Part shown: piece by piece, positions 9,552 through 21,335 of the stretch
Numbering within the stretch: position 1 is the first letter of the stretch
Layout: each line of letters starts with the position of its first letter
Origin: Motacilla alba alba
Lineage: Eukaryota > Chordata > Aves > Passeriformes > Motacillidae
DNA length: 64,000 nt
Reading direction: 5' to 3'
NCBI RefSeq assembly: GCF_015832195.1
Contig: NC_052020.1
Coordinates: 59,585,888-59,649,887, forward strand
The notes under the pieces: model-generated
Databases searched by the model: none
Seen by the model: the letters and a program-made list of their open reading frames with translations, nothing else
Told to the model about the DNA's origin: nothing
Translations under genes and position numbers: made by a program

Positions 9552-9960
9552 CAGAGTGACCTCCAAGGCCATCCAGTTCTCCCCCTCTTGCCATGGGCTG
9601 GGACACCTCTGGCTAGGCCAGGTTGCTCCAAGGCCCATCCAGCCTGGACTGGAACACTTGCAGGGACGGGGCAGCCGCAGCTGCTCTGAGCAACCTGTGC
9701 CAGGGCCTCACGGCCCTCCCAGCCAAGCCTTCCTTCCCCATAGCCCATCTCAGCCTGCCCTGTGGCACTGGGAAGCCACTGGCCCTGGCGCTGGCCCTCC
9801 AGGCCCTTGCCAACAGCCCCTCTGCAGGTCTCTGCTGGGCCTCGGGCAGGGACTGAAAGGCCGCAGGAAGGTGCCCCTGGAGAAGCCCTTGGAGAGCGCT
9901 GGGGCCAGGAGTGCCGCCATCAGGGCAGCAAGCAGGGCCTGGCCTGTCTGTCCATGCGGG
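9552..9960 (-). mobile_element. CR1 3' fragment in the A2-B3 spacer
   Basis: Orthologous within the array to the fragment at 2032-2440, so it was copied with the unit rather than inserted independently. The rest of the spacer to 10,515 holds no gene. Confidence 0.7.
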
Positions 9961-10515
9961 AGGGCACAGGGCGGGCGCTGAGGCCCTGCCAGCTGGAGCA
10001 CATTAATGCGCTCTGACATGAGATTCCTGCACCCTGCTCAGGTGTTCCGTTACAGCACAAGTGGTCAACTTGTGCCAATCATTGTGCAAAACAGCTGATA
10101 ATCTCTGCCAAAACCGGCTGTGTGCTGCTTCTTGATCTAGAGAAGCCTGGATGCAGTCCAGCTACTGTTCCTTCTGAATGGCGTCTGATAATGGGAAGGT
10201 TTCACAGAGGTTTTGGAGGGGCTGGATCTGGGAAGACTCAAGCAGGAAAAACCGAGCCACCCTCACCTACTGCACTCAGAGAAAAGCCAGTGCCATAAAA
10301 AAAGCACCTCTGGTGCTCTCACAGTTGATATTATGTATCATATTCAACGTTATGAGTTGTATTCGTTTCCCTTCGACAAAACGTCCAGAGACCCCTGCCT
10401 GCTTTGTGAAGGGAGCCCCTGGGGCCCATTCCCTCCCAGAGGGGCTGCACTTGCTGGGTGCCGGGGCTTTCATTGCTGGGCCCCCTCAGAGCCCCTGAGC
10501 TGGGCTGGGCACCAA

Positions 10516-10638
10516 GGGCAGGGCTGGCGCGGCTGTGACGCCTCTGGCACGTGTGACATCAGGGCGAGCGTGTCACAATGGGGGCAGCTAGAAAAGGCCC
10601 CCGCAGGTCACGCTGGCCCAGCACAGCCTGGGCAAGCG
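10516..10638 (+). promoter_or_regulatory. B3 promoter and exon 1 (GC box altered)
   Basis: The GC box reads GGGCAGGGC here, a G-to-A change in the core. CACGTG (10,548-10,553) and TGACATCA (10,554-10,561) are intact. Exon 1 ends at 10,638 before GTGAGT. Confidence 0.5.
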
Positions 10639-10922
10639 GTGAGTGCACACGTGGCGGGGCTGGGCTGGGCCAGGGCCGGGGCACAAGCGCCGCACCCGGG
10701 CCTGCATTGTCCCCCTGCATCCAGGGCCAGCCCCTGGGGCCAGCGCCTTGGCCAGGGCACGGGGCTGCTGCTGGCCCACTGGGACAGGCCCTGCTGCCTG
10801 CCAGCTGCCTGGGGCCCTCTGCTTGCTGCCCTCACATCCCTGTGCCTCCGGGCATCATTTCAGCCCCCACAAGCTCCCTTGGTAGCCCCAGTGAAACCCT
10901 CATCTCTCTCCTCCTGCAGACC

Positions 10923-11614
10923 ATGGCGGACAGATCAGTCCTGGCTGTGATGGTGCTGCTCATCTTCTCACTGCAACATCCCGTTGTGAATCGGTTTCAT
11001 GAGGATGGGCAGCACCATGTGGAGGATATGAAACAGGCCCCCCCAGAGCCACCCAAGCCTGGCTGGGGACCCTGGCTCCTGGCTGCCTTGCAACAGCTGC
11101 AGTCCTTCTGGGGAATTGCTCAGCTGCTCTTCCTGCCTTTGGGCTGGTGGCTCAGGCGCAGAAGAGCAGCCATGAGGCAGAGAGCAGCGGCCCTGCGAGC
11201 TGCAGAACAGGCCAGAAGGAGGAAGATCAAAATCGAGCGGAGAAGGCGGCTCCTTGTCAAAAGATACAAAGACATGGAGCAAATGCGCCGGACCATGAAA
11301 GAGATTAAAAAGGAAATGGCCAGGCTGATTCAGATGAATAGGGACATGAACAGGATGCTGAAGGTAGGCTGGGCAGGCTTTTGGAGGAGCAGAGGCAGTG
11401 GCCTGTGTGAAGAAAAGCTTCCTGCTGGAGATGCTCTCTGGGCTGGCCAAGGCGAGCCGCACATCTTTGTGAGCAGCCAGCGCACAGAGCCAGACCCTGC
11501 CCCTCTTCCCTCTATCTCTTCACTGGGTCTATAGTAACTGTATCTATCTTCATGTCTCTATTTCCATTTTTCCATTCAGAAGCTCTACACTTGCTCGAGG
11601 ACAGAGCCATTTAA
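10923..11614 (+). CDS. B3: type B membrane coiled-coil protein
   Basis: The main exon is 10,923-11,363 (147 codons). The coiled coil is a second subtype: IKIERRRRLLVKRYKDMEQ, then TMKEIKKEM and IQMNRDMN. Position 36 region reads EDMKQ instead of EEVKQ. Exon 3 begins at 11,580. In the LEDRAI frame it ends EALHLLEDRAI with TAA at 11,612-11,614. The alternative phase 0 frame gives the tail KLYTCSRTEPFKGGSN. Confidence 0.6.
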
Positions 11615-12195
11615 AGGAGGATCCAACTGAATGCCTCGAAATTGATTTAAATCGTTCAACGGTTTAGAAATATTTTGAAAAATTTTAAATATCATTTAAA
11701 ATATTTTATAGTTTAAAATACTTTAAAATATTAGAAAATATTTTATACTTTAAAATATTTTTATATTTTGAAAAATAGATATTTATATCAAGATTTTAGT
11801 ACTTTTTAATAGAATGATACTGTTGTTAGATACCAATATAGTAATAATAAGTATCAAGTAGTATTAATTAATAACACACTTTAGATTATATAATTACTAT
11901 CATTCATTAAAATGAGTAGGATATTTAATATTTCAACAAAATTTAATATGCTTTATTTTTATCTTAAGCAGGGAATTAAACATAATCTTCATTAGAAAAA
12001 ATCTTAAGTATTTTAATATATTATATTAAACATAAAATATATAATAGGAAAAATTATTAGGATAGTTGCTTTGGTAAGAGAGTTGCTTAGATAAGATTGG
12101 CAATAATCACCATTTGTTAATTTTAATGACACGGACTGCCCTCCTGTCTTGAGACAGTGACTTCCCTCTGGAAGCTGCAGTCAGTGCAAAGATCC

Positions 12196-12238
12196 AATAA
12201 AGCCAATCCTTGAACAAACGCTGTGTCTGTGCGTGTCC
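12196..12238 (+). terminator. B3 poly(A) site
   Basis: AATAAA at 12,196-12,201 and a GU-rich element. The AT-rich 3'UTR from 11,615 differs in subtype from B1 and B2 and matches B4 and B9. Confidence 0.65.
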
Positions 12239-13009
12239 ACGTGGGACCCAGGTGTCAGCTGGGGGGAATTCCTGACAGAGGGGCACTGCAGCACCCCTTG
12301 GCCATGCAGAGGCTCCTTTGCTCCCCTCTAGCAGCTGCTCCTTTGCTCCTGGGATCCAGCCTCTGCTCTGTGGGATGCCCAATGCAAGAAAAGAAGGAGT
12401 GCCACCACTCAGACTGTCACTCAGGTCCCTGCAGAGCTCAGGAGCCACCATGGCTGTGCAGGGTGTGGAACGCTGCAGTAGGCCATGAGAGCAGGGCCAG
12501 CAGGGACAGGGGGACACAGGACAGGAATTACAGGCCGGCTGCCCTGGGACAGGCAGACAGGACATGGGGCAGGCAGGAATCCCCATCCTCTCTGTGCCCA
12601 CCTGAACACAGGGACATAAGGGACAGGGGGAATGGGGACACAGCAGGCCCCTCTCCTCTGGGAATATCCCAGGGCCCCTGACACAACACAGAGCCTGAGG
12701 CTCTGCAAGGGGAACCCAAGAAGGAGGAGGACGATGCCGAGGTAATATCGGCCCACACTCTGCATGAAAACTGCTACATGGAGGAGAAAACCAGAGGGGC
12801 CTTGCCACAGCAGACCCCTTCTGAGGCAAGTTTTCCGTGTTCCGGCATTCAGGTGTTCCATGCAACATGGAGCGCATGAATGCACTTGGACACCAGATTC
12901 ATATCCCTGCTCAAGCGTTCTTGCACTACAGGAGTGGGCATTCCATAATAACACATGGGTCCAACTCTTGTGCAAAGCCAAACAAATTGTCTCTCTCCTC
13001 CTGCAGACC
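12239..13009 (+). other. Spacer B3 to A3
   Basis: Acidic candidate exon at 12,692-12,741 (GEPKKEEDDAE retained). The acceptor CTCTCTCCTCCTGCAG ends just before the broken A3 start. Confidence 0.45.
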
Positions 13010-13668
13010 GTGGTGTCCCAATCAGTCCTTGCCCTGGTGGTGCTGCTCCTCTTCCCCTTCCCATGGCCCTTAATGATGGCTTTGCATGAGGATGCAGAGC
13101 TGAGCCAAGAGGACCTGGAGCAGGCTACCCCAGAGCCACCCGAGCCTGGCTGGGGACCCCTGCTCTCAGCAGCCGTGCAGCAGGGGCCCCACTGGGTGCT
13201 GCTGAGCTGCTCTTCCTGCCTTTGTGCCTCTGGTTCAGGCGCAGAAGGGCGGCCATGAAGTAGAGAGCAGCGGCCCGGAGAGCTGAAGAAGAGGCCAGAA
13301 GGCGCAGGATGGACATCGAGCAGAGAAGGCTTTGGTTCAAGAGGACATGCAAAGACTTGAAGGCAATGTGGAGGACCATGAAAATGATAAAGAAGAAAAT
13401 GGCCAGGCTGATTGGAATGAACAGCAAGGGGAGCGGGAGATGCTCTTTGGGCTGGCCAAGGCGAGCCGCACATCTTTGTGAGCAGGCAGCGCACAGAGCT
13501 GCACTTGCTGCCCAGCACAGCCCTGCAAAGCCGGGGCAGAGGCTCAGGGCTCCTGCCTGGCCCTGCCCCTCTTCCCTCCATCTCTTCACTGTATCTGGAG
13601 TATCTGTATCTATTTTAACCCTTTTCCATGCAGAGGCCTTGCACTTCCTTGAGGATGGAGCCATTTGA
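13010..13668 (+). pseudogene. A3: broken type A copy
   Basis: Three defects are visible. The start codon is GTG (13,010-13,012) in place of ATG. One base is missing near 13,196 in the membrane-segment codons (ACTGGGTGCTG against ACTGGGCTGCTG). CAG has become TAG at 13,261-13,263, just after the RRRR cluster. The exon 2 end is AGCAAGG rather than GGTAAGG. A long minus-strand reading frame (12,421-13,581) crosses this copy but is only a shadow. Confidence 0.75.
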
Positions 13669-14161
13669 AGGAGGATTGGTCCGGATGGATGGACATTGAT
13701 TTAACTTCATGATTTGTTTAAAAGTCATCTAGATATCTTGGTTTTTATCAAAAAATCATTTTGTTGTACAGTAACACAATTGTACAATTTAGTAGTAGTT
13801 ATTATGCAAACAAATAGCAATTCTATTCGAACAATTACACATTCCACTCTATAGTAATTATCACTCATCCTAAATATTTCCGTGAATTTTTTGAATGAAC
13901 CACAATTGAAGTATGTTAAATTTTTGTCCTATGTAGTAATTATTGACAATCTTCAGTGTGGAAATAACTTTGTCATTGTAGTAATTTATATATCATTTAT
14001 AACAATATAAAAAAAGATTTCTTATCATAACAATATTTATAATTGTCATTTGATCTTGAAAATGTATTAAAATTCATGATTGATTTTCGAAATGACACTG
14101 CCTGCCCTCCCCTCTTTGGGAAGTCCATTCCCTCTGGCAGCTGCAGCCACTGCAAAGTTCC

Positions 14162-14204
14162 CATAAAGGTGGTGCTTGAAGAAACGCTGTGTCTGTGAGC
14201 GTCC
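14162..14204 (+). terminator. A3 poly(A) site (CATAAA)
   Basis: CATAAA at 14,162-14,167 with a GU-rich stretch, after an AT-rich 3'UTR. Confidence 0.4.
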
Positions 14205-14615
14205 AGAGTGACCTCCAAGGCCATCCAGTTCTCCTCCTCTGCCATGGGCTGGGACACCTCTGGCTAGGCCGGGTTGCTCCAAGGCCCATCCAGCCTGGAC
14301 TGGAACACTTGCAGGGACAGGGCAGCCGCAGCTGCTCTGAGCAACCTGCGCCAGGGCCTCACGGCCCTCCCAGCCAAGCCTTCCTTCCCCATAGCCCATC
14401 TCAGCCTGCCCTGTGGCACTGGGAAGCCACTGGCCCTGGCGCTGGCCCTCCAGGCCCTTGCCAACAGCCCCTCTGCAGGTCTCTGCTGGGCCTCGGGCAG
14501 GGGACTGAAAGGCCGCAGGAAGGTGCCCCCTGGAGAAGCCCTTGGAGAGCGCTGGGGCCAGGAGTGCCGCCATCAGGGCAGCAAGCAGGGCCTGGCCTGT
14601 CTGTCCATGCGGGAG
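14205..14615 (-). mobile_element. CR1 3' fragment in the A3-B4 spacer
   Basis: Array-copied CR1 fragment; nearly identical to 36,783-37,190. The remaining spacer to 15,169 shows no gene. Confidence 0.7.
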
Positions 14616-15169
14616 GGCACAGGGCGGGCGCTGAGGCCCTGCCAGCTGGAGCACATTAATGCGCTCTGACATGAGATTCCTGCACCCTGCTCAGGTGTTC
14701 CGCTACAGCACACGTGGTCAACTTGTGACAATCTTGTACAAAACAGCTGATAATCTCTGCCAGAACCAGCTGTGTGCTGCTTCTTGATCTTGAGAAGCCT
14801 GGATGCAGTCCGGCTACCGTTCCTTCTGAATGACGTCTGATAATGGGAAGGTTTCACAGAGGTTTTGGAGGGGCCTGATCTGGGAAGACTCTAAGCAGGA
14901 ATAACCGAGCCACCTCCCGCCTACTGCACTCAGAGAAAAGCCAGTGCCATAAAAAAAGCACCTCTGGTGCTCTCACAGTTGATATTATGTATCATATTCA
15001 ACATTATCAGTTGTATTAATTTCCCTTCTACAAAACGTCCAGAGACTCCTGCCTGCTTTGTGAAGGGAGCCCCTGGGGCCCATTCCCTCCCAGAGGGGCT
15101 GCACTTGCTGGGTGCCGGGGCTTTCATTGCTGGGCCCCCTCAGAGCCCCTGAGCTGGGCTGGGCACCAA

Positions 15170-15292
15170 GGGCGGGGCTGGCGCGGCTGTGACGCCTCTG
15201 GCACGTGTGACATCAGGGCGAGCGTGTCACAATGGGGGCAGCTAGAAAAGGCCCCCGCAGGTCACGCTGGCCCAGCACAGCCTGGGCAAGCG
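15170..15292 (+). promoter_or_regulatory. B4 promoter and exon 1
   Basis: GC box at 15,170, CACGTG at 15,202-15,207 and TGACATCA at 15,208-15,215. Exon 1 ends at 15,292 before GTGAGT. Confidence 0.55.
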
Positions 15293-15578
15293 GTGAGTGC
15301 ACACGTGGCGGGGCTGGGCTGGGCCAGGGCCGGGGCACAAGCGCCGCACCCGGGCCTGCATTGTCCCCCTGCATCCAGGGCCAGCCCCTGGGGGCCAGCG
15401 CCTTGGCCAGGGCACGGGGCTGCTGCTGGCCCACTGGGACTGGCCCTGCTGCCTGCCAGCTGCCTGGGGCCCTCTGCTTGCTGCCCTCACATCCCTGTGC
15501 CTCCGGGCATCATTTCCGCCCCCACAAAGCTCCCTTGGTAGCCCCAGTGAAACCCTCATCTCTCTCCTCCTGCAGACC

Positions 15579-16270
15579 ATGGCGGACAGATCAGTCCTGG
15601 CTGTGATGGTGCTGCTCATCTTCTCACTGCAACATCCCGTTGTGAATCGGTTTCATGAGGATGGGCAGCACCATGTGGAGGAGGTGAAACAGGCCCCCCC
15701 AGAGCCACCCAAGCCTGGCTGGGGACCCTGGCTCCTGGCTGCCTTGCAACAGCTGCAGTCCTTCTGGGGAATTGCTCAGGTGCTCTTCCTGCCTTTGGAC
15801 TGGTGGCTCAGGCGCAGAAGAGCAGCCATGAGGCAGAGAGCAGCGGCCCAGCGAGCTGCAGAACAGGCCAGAAGGAGGAAGATCAAAATCGAGCGGAGAA
15901 GGCGGCTCCTTGTCAAAAGATACAAAGACATGGAGCAAATGCGCCGGACCATGAAAGAGATTAAAAAGGAAATGGCCAGGCTGATTCAGATGAATAGGGA
16001 CATGAACAGGATGCTGAAGGTAGGCTGGGCAGGCTTTTGGAGGAGCACAGGCAGTGGCCTGTGTGAAGAAAAGCTTCCTGCTGGAGATGCTCTCTGGGCT
16101 GGCCAAGGCGAGCCGCACATCTTTGTGAGCAGCCAGCGCACAGAGCCAGACCCTGCCCCTCTTCCCTCTATCTCTTCACTGTGTCTATAGTAACTGTATC
16201 TATCTTCATGTCTCTATTTCCATTTTTCCATTCAGAAGCTCTACACTTGCTCGAGGACAGAGCCATTTAA
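15579..16270 (+). CDS. B4: type B membrane coiled-coil protein
   Basis: The main exon is 15,579-16,019 (147 codons). The membrane segment reads AQVLFLPLDWWLRRRR, with an Asp replacing Gly just before the Trp pair. The coiled coil is the B3 subtype. Exon 3 begins at 16,236 and ends EALHLLEDRAI, TAA at 16,268-16,270. This copy and B9 are near-identical, but B4 lacks the B9 frameshift. Confidence 0.6.
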
Positions 16271-16851
16271 AGGAGGATCCAACTGAATGCCTCGAAATTG
16301 ATTTAAATCGTTCAACGGTTTAGAAATATTTTGAAAAATTTTAAATATCATTTAAAATATTTTATAGTTTAAAATACTTTAAAATATTAGAAAATATTTT
16401 ATACTTTAAAAATATTTTATATTTTGAAAAATAGATATTTATATCAAGATTTTAGTACTTTTTAATAGAATGATACTGTAGTTAGATACCAATATAGTAA
16501 TAATAAGTATCAAGTAGTATTAATTAATAACACACTTTAGATTATATAATTACTATCATTCATTAAAATGAGTAGGATATTTAATATTTCAACAAAATTT
16601 AATATGCTTTATTTTTATCTTAAGCAGGGAATTAAACATAATCTTCATTAGAAAAAATCTTAAGTATTTTAATATATTATATTAAACATAAAATATATAA
16701 TAGGAAAAATTATTAGGATAGTTGCTTTGGTAAGAGAGTTGCTTAGATAAGATTGGCAATAATCACCATTTGTTAATTTTAATGACACGGACTGCCCTCC
16801 TGTCTTGAGACAGTGACTTCCCTCTGGAAGCTGCAGTCAGTGCAAAGATCC

Positions 16852-16894
16852 AATAAAGCCAATGCTTGAACAAACGCTGTGTCTGTGGGTGTCC
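16852..16894 (+). terminator. B4 poly(A) site
   Basis: AATAAA at 16,852-16,857 with TGTGTCTGTGGGTGTCC downstream. Confidence 0.65.
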
Positions 16895-18051
16895 ACGTGG
16901 GACCCAGGTGTCAGCTGGGGGCAATTCCTGACAGAGGGGCACTGCAGCACCCCTTGGCCATGCAGAGGCTCCTTTGCTCCCCTCTAGCAGCTGCTCCTTT
17001 GCTCCTGGGATCCAGCCTCTGCTCTGTGGGATGCCCAATGCAAGAAAAGAAGGAGTGCCACCACTCAGACTGTCACTCAGGTCCCTGCAGAGCTCAGGAG
17101 CCACCATGGCTGTGCAGGGTGTGGAACGCTGCAGTAGGCCATGAGAGCAGGGCCAGCAGGGACAGGGGGACACAGGACAGGAATTACAGGCCGGCTGCCC
17201 TGGGACAGGCAGACAGGACATGGGGCAGGCAGGAATCCCCATCCTCTCTGTTGCCCACCTGAACACAGGGACATAAGGGACAGGGGGAATGGGGACACAG
17301 CAGGCCCCTCTCCTCTGGGAATATCCCAGGGCCCCTGACACAACACAGAGCCTGAGGCTCTGCAAGGGGAACCCAAGAAGGAGGAGGACGATGCCGAGGT
17401 AATATCGGCCCACACTCTGCATGAAAACTGCTACATGGAGGAGAAAACCAGAGGGCCTTGCCACAGCAGACCCCTCTGAGGCAAGTTTTCCGTGTTCCGG
17501 CATTCAGGTGTTCCATGCAACATGGAGCGAGCATGAATGCACTTGGACACCAGATTCATATCCCTGCTCAAGCGTTCCAGGACAACACCAGAACCTAAGT
17601 GGCCGATTTGTGCTACTCTAGTGCAAAGCATCTCAAATTGTCTGCTGGAACCACCCGTCTGCTGCTCCTGGGTTTAGAGGAGCCAGAGATGGCGTGGCTA
17701 CAGTTCCTTATCTATGATGTCTGATAATGGGAAGGTTTCAGAGAGGTCTTGGGCGTGCTGGATAGGGGAATAGTGATTCAGGAAAAAATGAGCCATGCCC
17801 ACCACCTCCAGTTGTACAAAAACCAGCACCATCACAAAAGCATCTCTGGTGCTCTCATAGTTGATATTATTGATGACAATCAACAGTGTTGATGATGGTG
17901 GTTTCTCTTTGACAAGAGCTTGGGGGAGCTTCTGCCTGCTTTGTGAAGGGAGCCCCTGGGGCCCATTCCCTCCCAGAGGGGCTGCACTTGCTGGGTGCCG
18001 GGGCTTTCATTGCTGGGCCCCCTCAGAGCCCCTGAGCTGGCTGGGCACCAA
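16895..18051 (+). other. Spacer B4 to B5, chimeric
   Basis: The left part, with the acidic candidate exon at 17,349-17,398, is the kind that precedes A3 and A6. At about 17,576 it switches abruptly to the kind that precedes B6 and B7 (GCTCAAGCGTTC joined to CAGGACAACACC). The CTCF-like motif seen in other B-B spacers is broken here (GAGCCAGAGATGGCG). Confidence 0.5.
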
Positions 18052-18174
18052 GGGCGGGGCTGGCGCGGCTGTGACGCCTCTGGCACGTGTGACATCAGGG
18101 GGAGCGTGTCACAATGGGGGCAGCTAGAAAAGGCCCCCGCAGGTCACGCTGGCCCAGAACAGCCTGGGCAAGCG
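18052..18174 (+). promoter_or_regulatory. B5 promoter and exon 1
   Basis: GC box at 18,052, CACGTG at 18,084-18,089 and TGACATCA at 18,090-18,097. Exon 1 ends at 18,174 before GTGAGT. Confidence 0.5.
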
Positions 18175-18458
18175 GTGAGTGCACACGTGGCGGGGCTGGG
18201 CTGGGCCAGGGCCGGGGCACAAGCGCCGCACCCGGGCCTGCATTCTCCCCCTGCATCCAGGGCCAGCCCCTGGGGCCAGCGCCTTGGCCAGGGCACGGGG
18301 CTGCTGCTGGCCCACTGGGACAGGCCCTGCTGCCTGCCAGCTGCCTGGGGCCCTCTGCTTGCTGCCCTCACATCCCTGCGCCTCCGGGCCTCACTTCAGC
18401 CCCCACAAGCTCCCTGAGTAGCCCCAGTGATACCCTCATCTCTCTCCCCCTGCAGACC

Positions 18459-19150
18459 ATGGCGGACAGATCAGTCCTGGCTGTGATGGTGCTGCTCATC
18501 TTCTCATTGCAACATCCCGTTGTGAATCGGTTTCATGAGGATGGGCAGCACCATGTGGAGGAGGTGAAACAGGCCCCCCCCAGAGCCACCCAAGCCTGGC
18601 TGGGGACCCTGGCTCCTGGCTGCCTTGCTACACCTGCAGTCGTTCTGGGGAATTGCTCAGGTGCTCTCCCTGCCTTTGGGCTGGTGGCTCAGGCGCAGAA
18701 GAGCAGCATGAGGCAGAGAGCAGCCGCCCAGCGAGCTGCAGAACAGGCCAGAAGGAGGGAGATCAAAATCGAGCGGAGAAGGCGGCTCCTTATCAAAAGA
18801 TACAAAGACATGGAGCAAATGCGCCGGACGATGAATGAGATTAAAAAGGAAATGGCCAGGCTGATTCGAATGAATAGGGACATGAACCGGATGCTGAAGG
18901 TAGGCTGGGCAGGCTTTTGGAGGAGCACAGGCAGTGGCCTGTGTGAAGAAAAGCTTCCTGCTGGAGATGCTCTCTGGGCTGGCCAAGGCGAGCCGCACAT
19001 CTTTGTGAGCAGCCAGCGCACAGAGCCAGACCCTGCCCCGCTTCCCTCTATCTCTTCACTGTGTCTAAAGTAACTGTATCTAAATTCATGTCTCTATTTC
19101 CATTTTTCCATGCAGAAGCTTTACATTTGATCGAGGACAGAGAGATTTAA
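18459..19150 (+). pseudogene. B5: type B copy with two compensating frameshifts
   Basis: The main exon keeps 441 nt (18,459-18,899), but an extra C in the C-run at 18,574-18,581 shifts the frame and a missing base near 18,707 restores it. About 40 residues between the PPEP segment and the coiled coil are therefore scrambled: the PGWGP motif, the membrane segment and RRRR are lost, while the coiled coil (REIKIERRRR) returns in frame. It could be a decayed copy or a consensus error, since B6 is otherwise almost identical and intact. Exon 3 in the usual frame ends EALHLIEDREI. Confidence 0.55.
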
Positions 19151-19725
19151 AGGAGGATCCAACTGAATGCCTCGAGATTGTTTTAAATCGATCAACCGTT
19201 TAGAAATATTTTGAAAAAATTTCAAATATCTTTAAAAGTTCTTTCACATTCTTAAATATTTTAAAAATATTTTAAAAATTTTATACTTTAAAATATTTTT
19301 ATATTTTAAATATTATATACTTATATCAAGATTTTAGTATTTTTAATAGAATAATATTATGTTTAGTATCAATATTGTAATAATAATTATTTGGAATATT
19401 AAGTAATAACACATTTTATTACTATATAATTACTATCATTCATTGAAATTAGTAGGAATTATAGTAATTAAACAAAATTTAATATGCTAGATTTTTATCT
19501 TAAGCAGGGAATTTTACATAATCTTCATTAGAAAACACTTAAGTATTTTATTAATATTATTATATAATATATAGTAGGAACAAATACTAAGATAGTTGCT
19601 TAGGTAAGATAGCCTTTTAGATAAGATTGGCAATAATCACCATTTGTTAATTTTAATGACACTGACGGCCCTCCTGTCTTGAGACAGTGACTTCCCTCTG
19701 GAAGCTGCAGTCAGTGCAAAGATCC

Positions 19726-19768
19726 AATAAAGCCAATGCTTGAACAAACGCTGTGTCTGTGCGTGTCC
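19726..19768 (+). terminator. B5 poly(A) site
   Basis: AATAAA at 19,726-19,731 plus a GU-rich element; AT-rich 3'UTR upstream. Confidence 0.65.
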
Positions 19769-20928
19769 ACGTGGGACCCAGGTGTCAGCTGGGGGCAATT
19801 CCTGACAGAGGGGCACCGCAGCACCCCTTGGCCATGCAGAGGCTCCTTTGCTCCCCTCTAGCAGCTGCTCCTTTGCTCCTGTGATCCAGCCTCTGCTCTG
19901 TGGGATGCCAAATGCAAGACAAGAAGGAGTGCCACCACTCAGACTGTCACTCAGGTCCCTGCAGAGCTCAGGAGCCACCATGGCTGCGCAGGGTGTGGAA
20001 CGCTGCAGTAGGCCATGACAGCAGGGCCAGCAGGGCCAGGGGGACACAGGACAGGAATTACAGCCCGGCTGCCCTGGGACAGGCAGACAGGACATGGGGC
20101 AGGCAGGAATCCCCATCCTCTCTGTGCCCACCTGAACACAGGGACATAAGGGACAGGGCAAATGGGGACACAGCAGGCCCCCCTCCTCTGGGAATATCCC
20201 AGGGGCCCTGACACAACGCAGGGCATGAGGCTCTGCAAGGGGAGCCCAAGAAGGAGGAGGACGATGCCGAGGTAATATCGGCCCACTCTCTGCATGCAAA
20301 CTGCTCCATGGAGGAGAAGACCAGAGGGGCCTTGCCACAGCAGATCCCTTCAGAGGGAGAGGTGTTCTTAATTCCAGCACATGGGAGACCCCTTTAACAT
20401 GGAGCACATGAATGCACATTGACACGAGATTCCTGTTCCTTGCTCAGGTGTTCCAGGACAACACCAGAACCTAAGTGGCCGATTTGTGCTACTCTAGTGC
20501 AAAGCATCTCAAATTGTCTGCTGGAACCACCGTCTGCTGCTCCTGGGTTTAGAGGAGCCAGGAGGTGGCGTGGCTACAGTTCCTTATCTATGATGTCTGA
20601 TAATGGGAAGGTTTCAGAGAGGTCTTGGGCGTGCTGGATAGGGGAATAGTGATTCAGGAAAAAATGAGCCATGCCCACCACCTCCAGTTGTACAAAAACC
20701 AGCACCATCACAAAAGCATCTCTGGTGCTCTCATAGTTGATATTATTGATGACAATCAACAGTGTTGATGATGGTGGTTTCTCTTTGACAAGAGCTTGGG
20801 GGAGCTTCTGCCTGCTTTGTGAAGGGAGCCCCTGGGGCCCATTCCCTCCCAGAGGGGCTGCACTTGCTGGGTGCCGGGGCTTTCATTGCTGGGCCCCCTC
20901 AGAGCCCCTGAGCTGGGCTGGGCACCAA
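19769..20928 (+). other. Spacer B5 to B6
   Basis: Acidic candidate exon at 20,222-20,271 (first codon changed by CATGAG). An intact CTCF-like CCAGGAGGTGGCG starts at 20,558. Otherwise no gene. Confidence 0.45.
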
Positions 20929-21051
20929 GGGCGGGGCTGGCGCGGCTGTGACGCCTCTGGCACGTGTGACATCAGGGGGAGCGTGTCACAATGGGGGCAG
21001 CTAGAAAAGGCCCCCGCAGGTCACGCTGGCCCAGCACAGCCTGGGCAAGCG
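20929..21051 (+). promoter_or_regulatory. B6 promoter and exon 1
   Basis: GC box at 20,929, CACGTG at 20,961-20,966 and TGACATCA at 20,967-20,974. Exon 1 ends at 21,051 before GTGAGT. Confidence 0.55.
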
Positions 21052-21335
21052 GTGAGTGCACACGTGGCGGGGCTGGGCTGGGCCAGGGCCGGGGCACAAG
21101 CGCCGCACCCGGGCCTGCATTCTCCCCCTGCATCCAGGGCCAGCCCCTGCGGCCAGCGCCTTGGCCAGGGCACGGGGCTGCTGCTGGCCCACTGGGACAG
21201 GCCCTGCTGCCTGCCAGCTGCCTGGGGCCCTCTGCTTGCTGCCCTCACATCCCTGCGCCTCCGGGCCTCACTTCAGCCCCCACAAGCTCCCTTGGTAGCC
21301 CCAGTGAAACCCTCATCTCTCTCCCCCTGCAGACC

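Noticed and set aside
12421..13581. 386-codon minus-strand reading frame (and its twin at 34,999-36,159)
   Set aside because: It is antisense to dead type A copies and crosses their spacer, introns and exons without respecting any boundary. The twin exists only because the block was duplicated.
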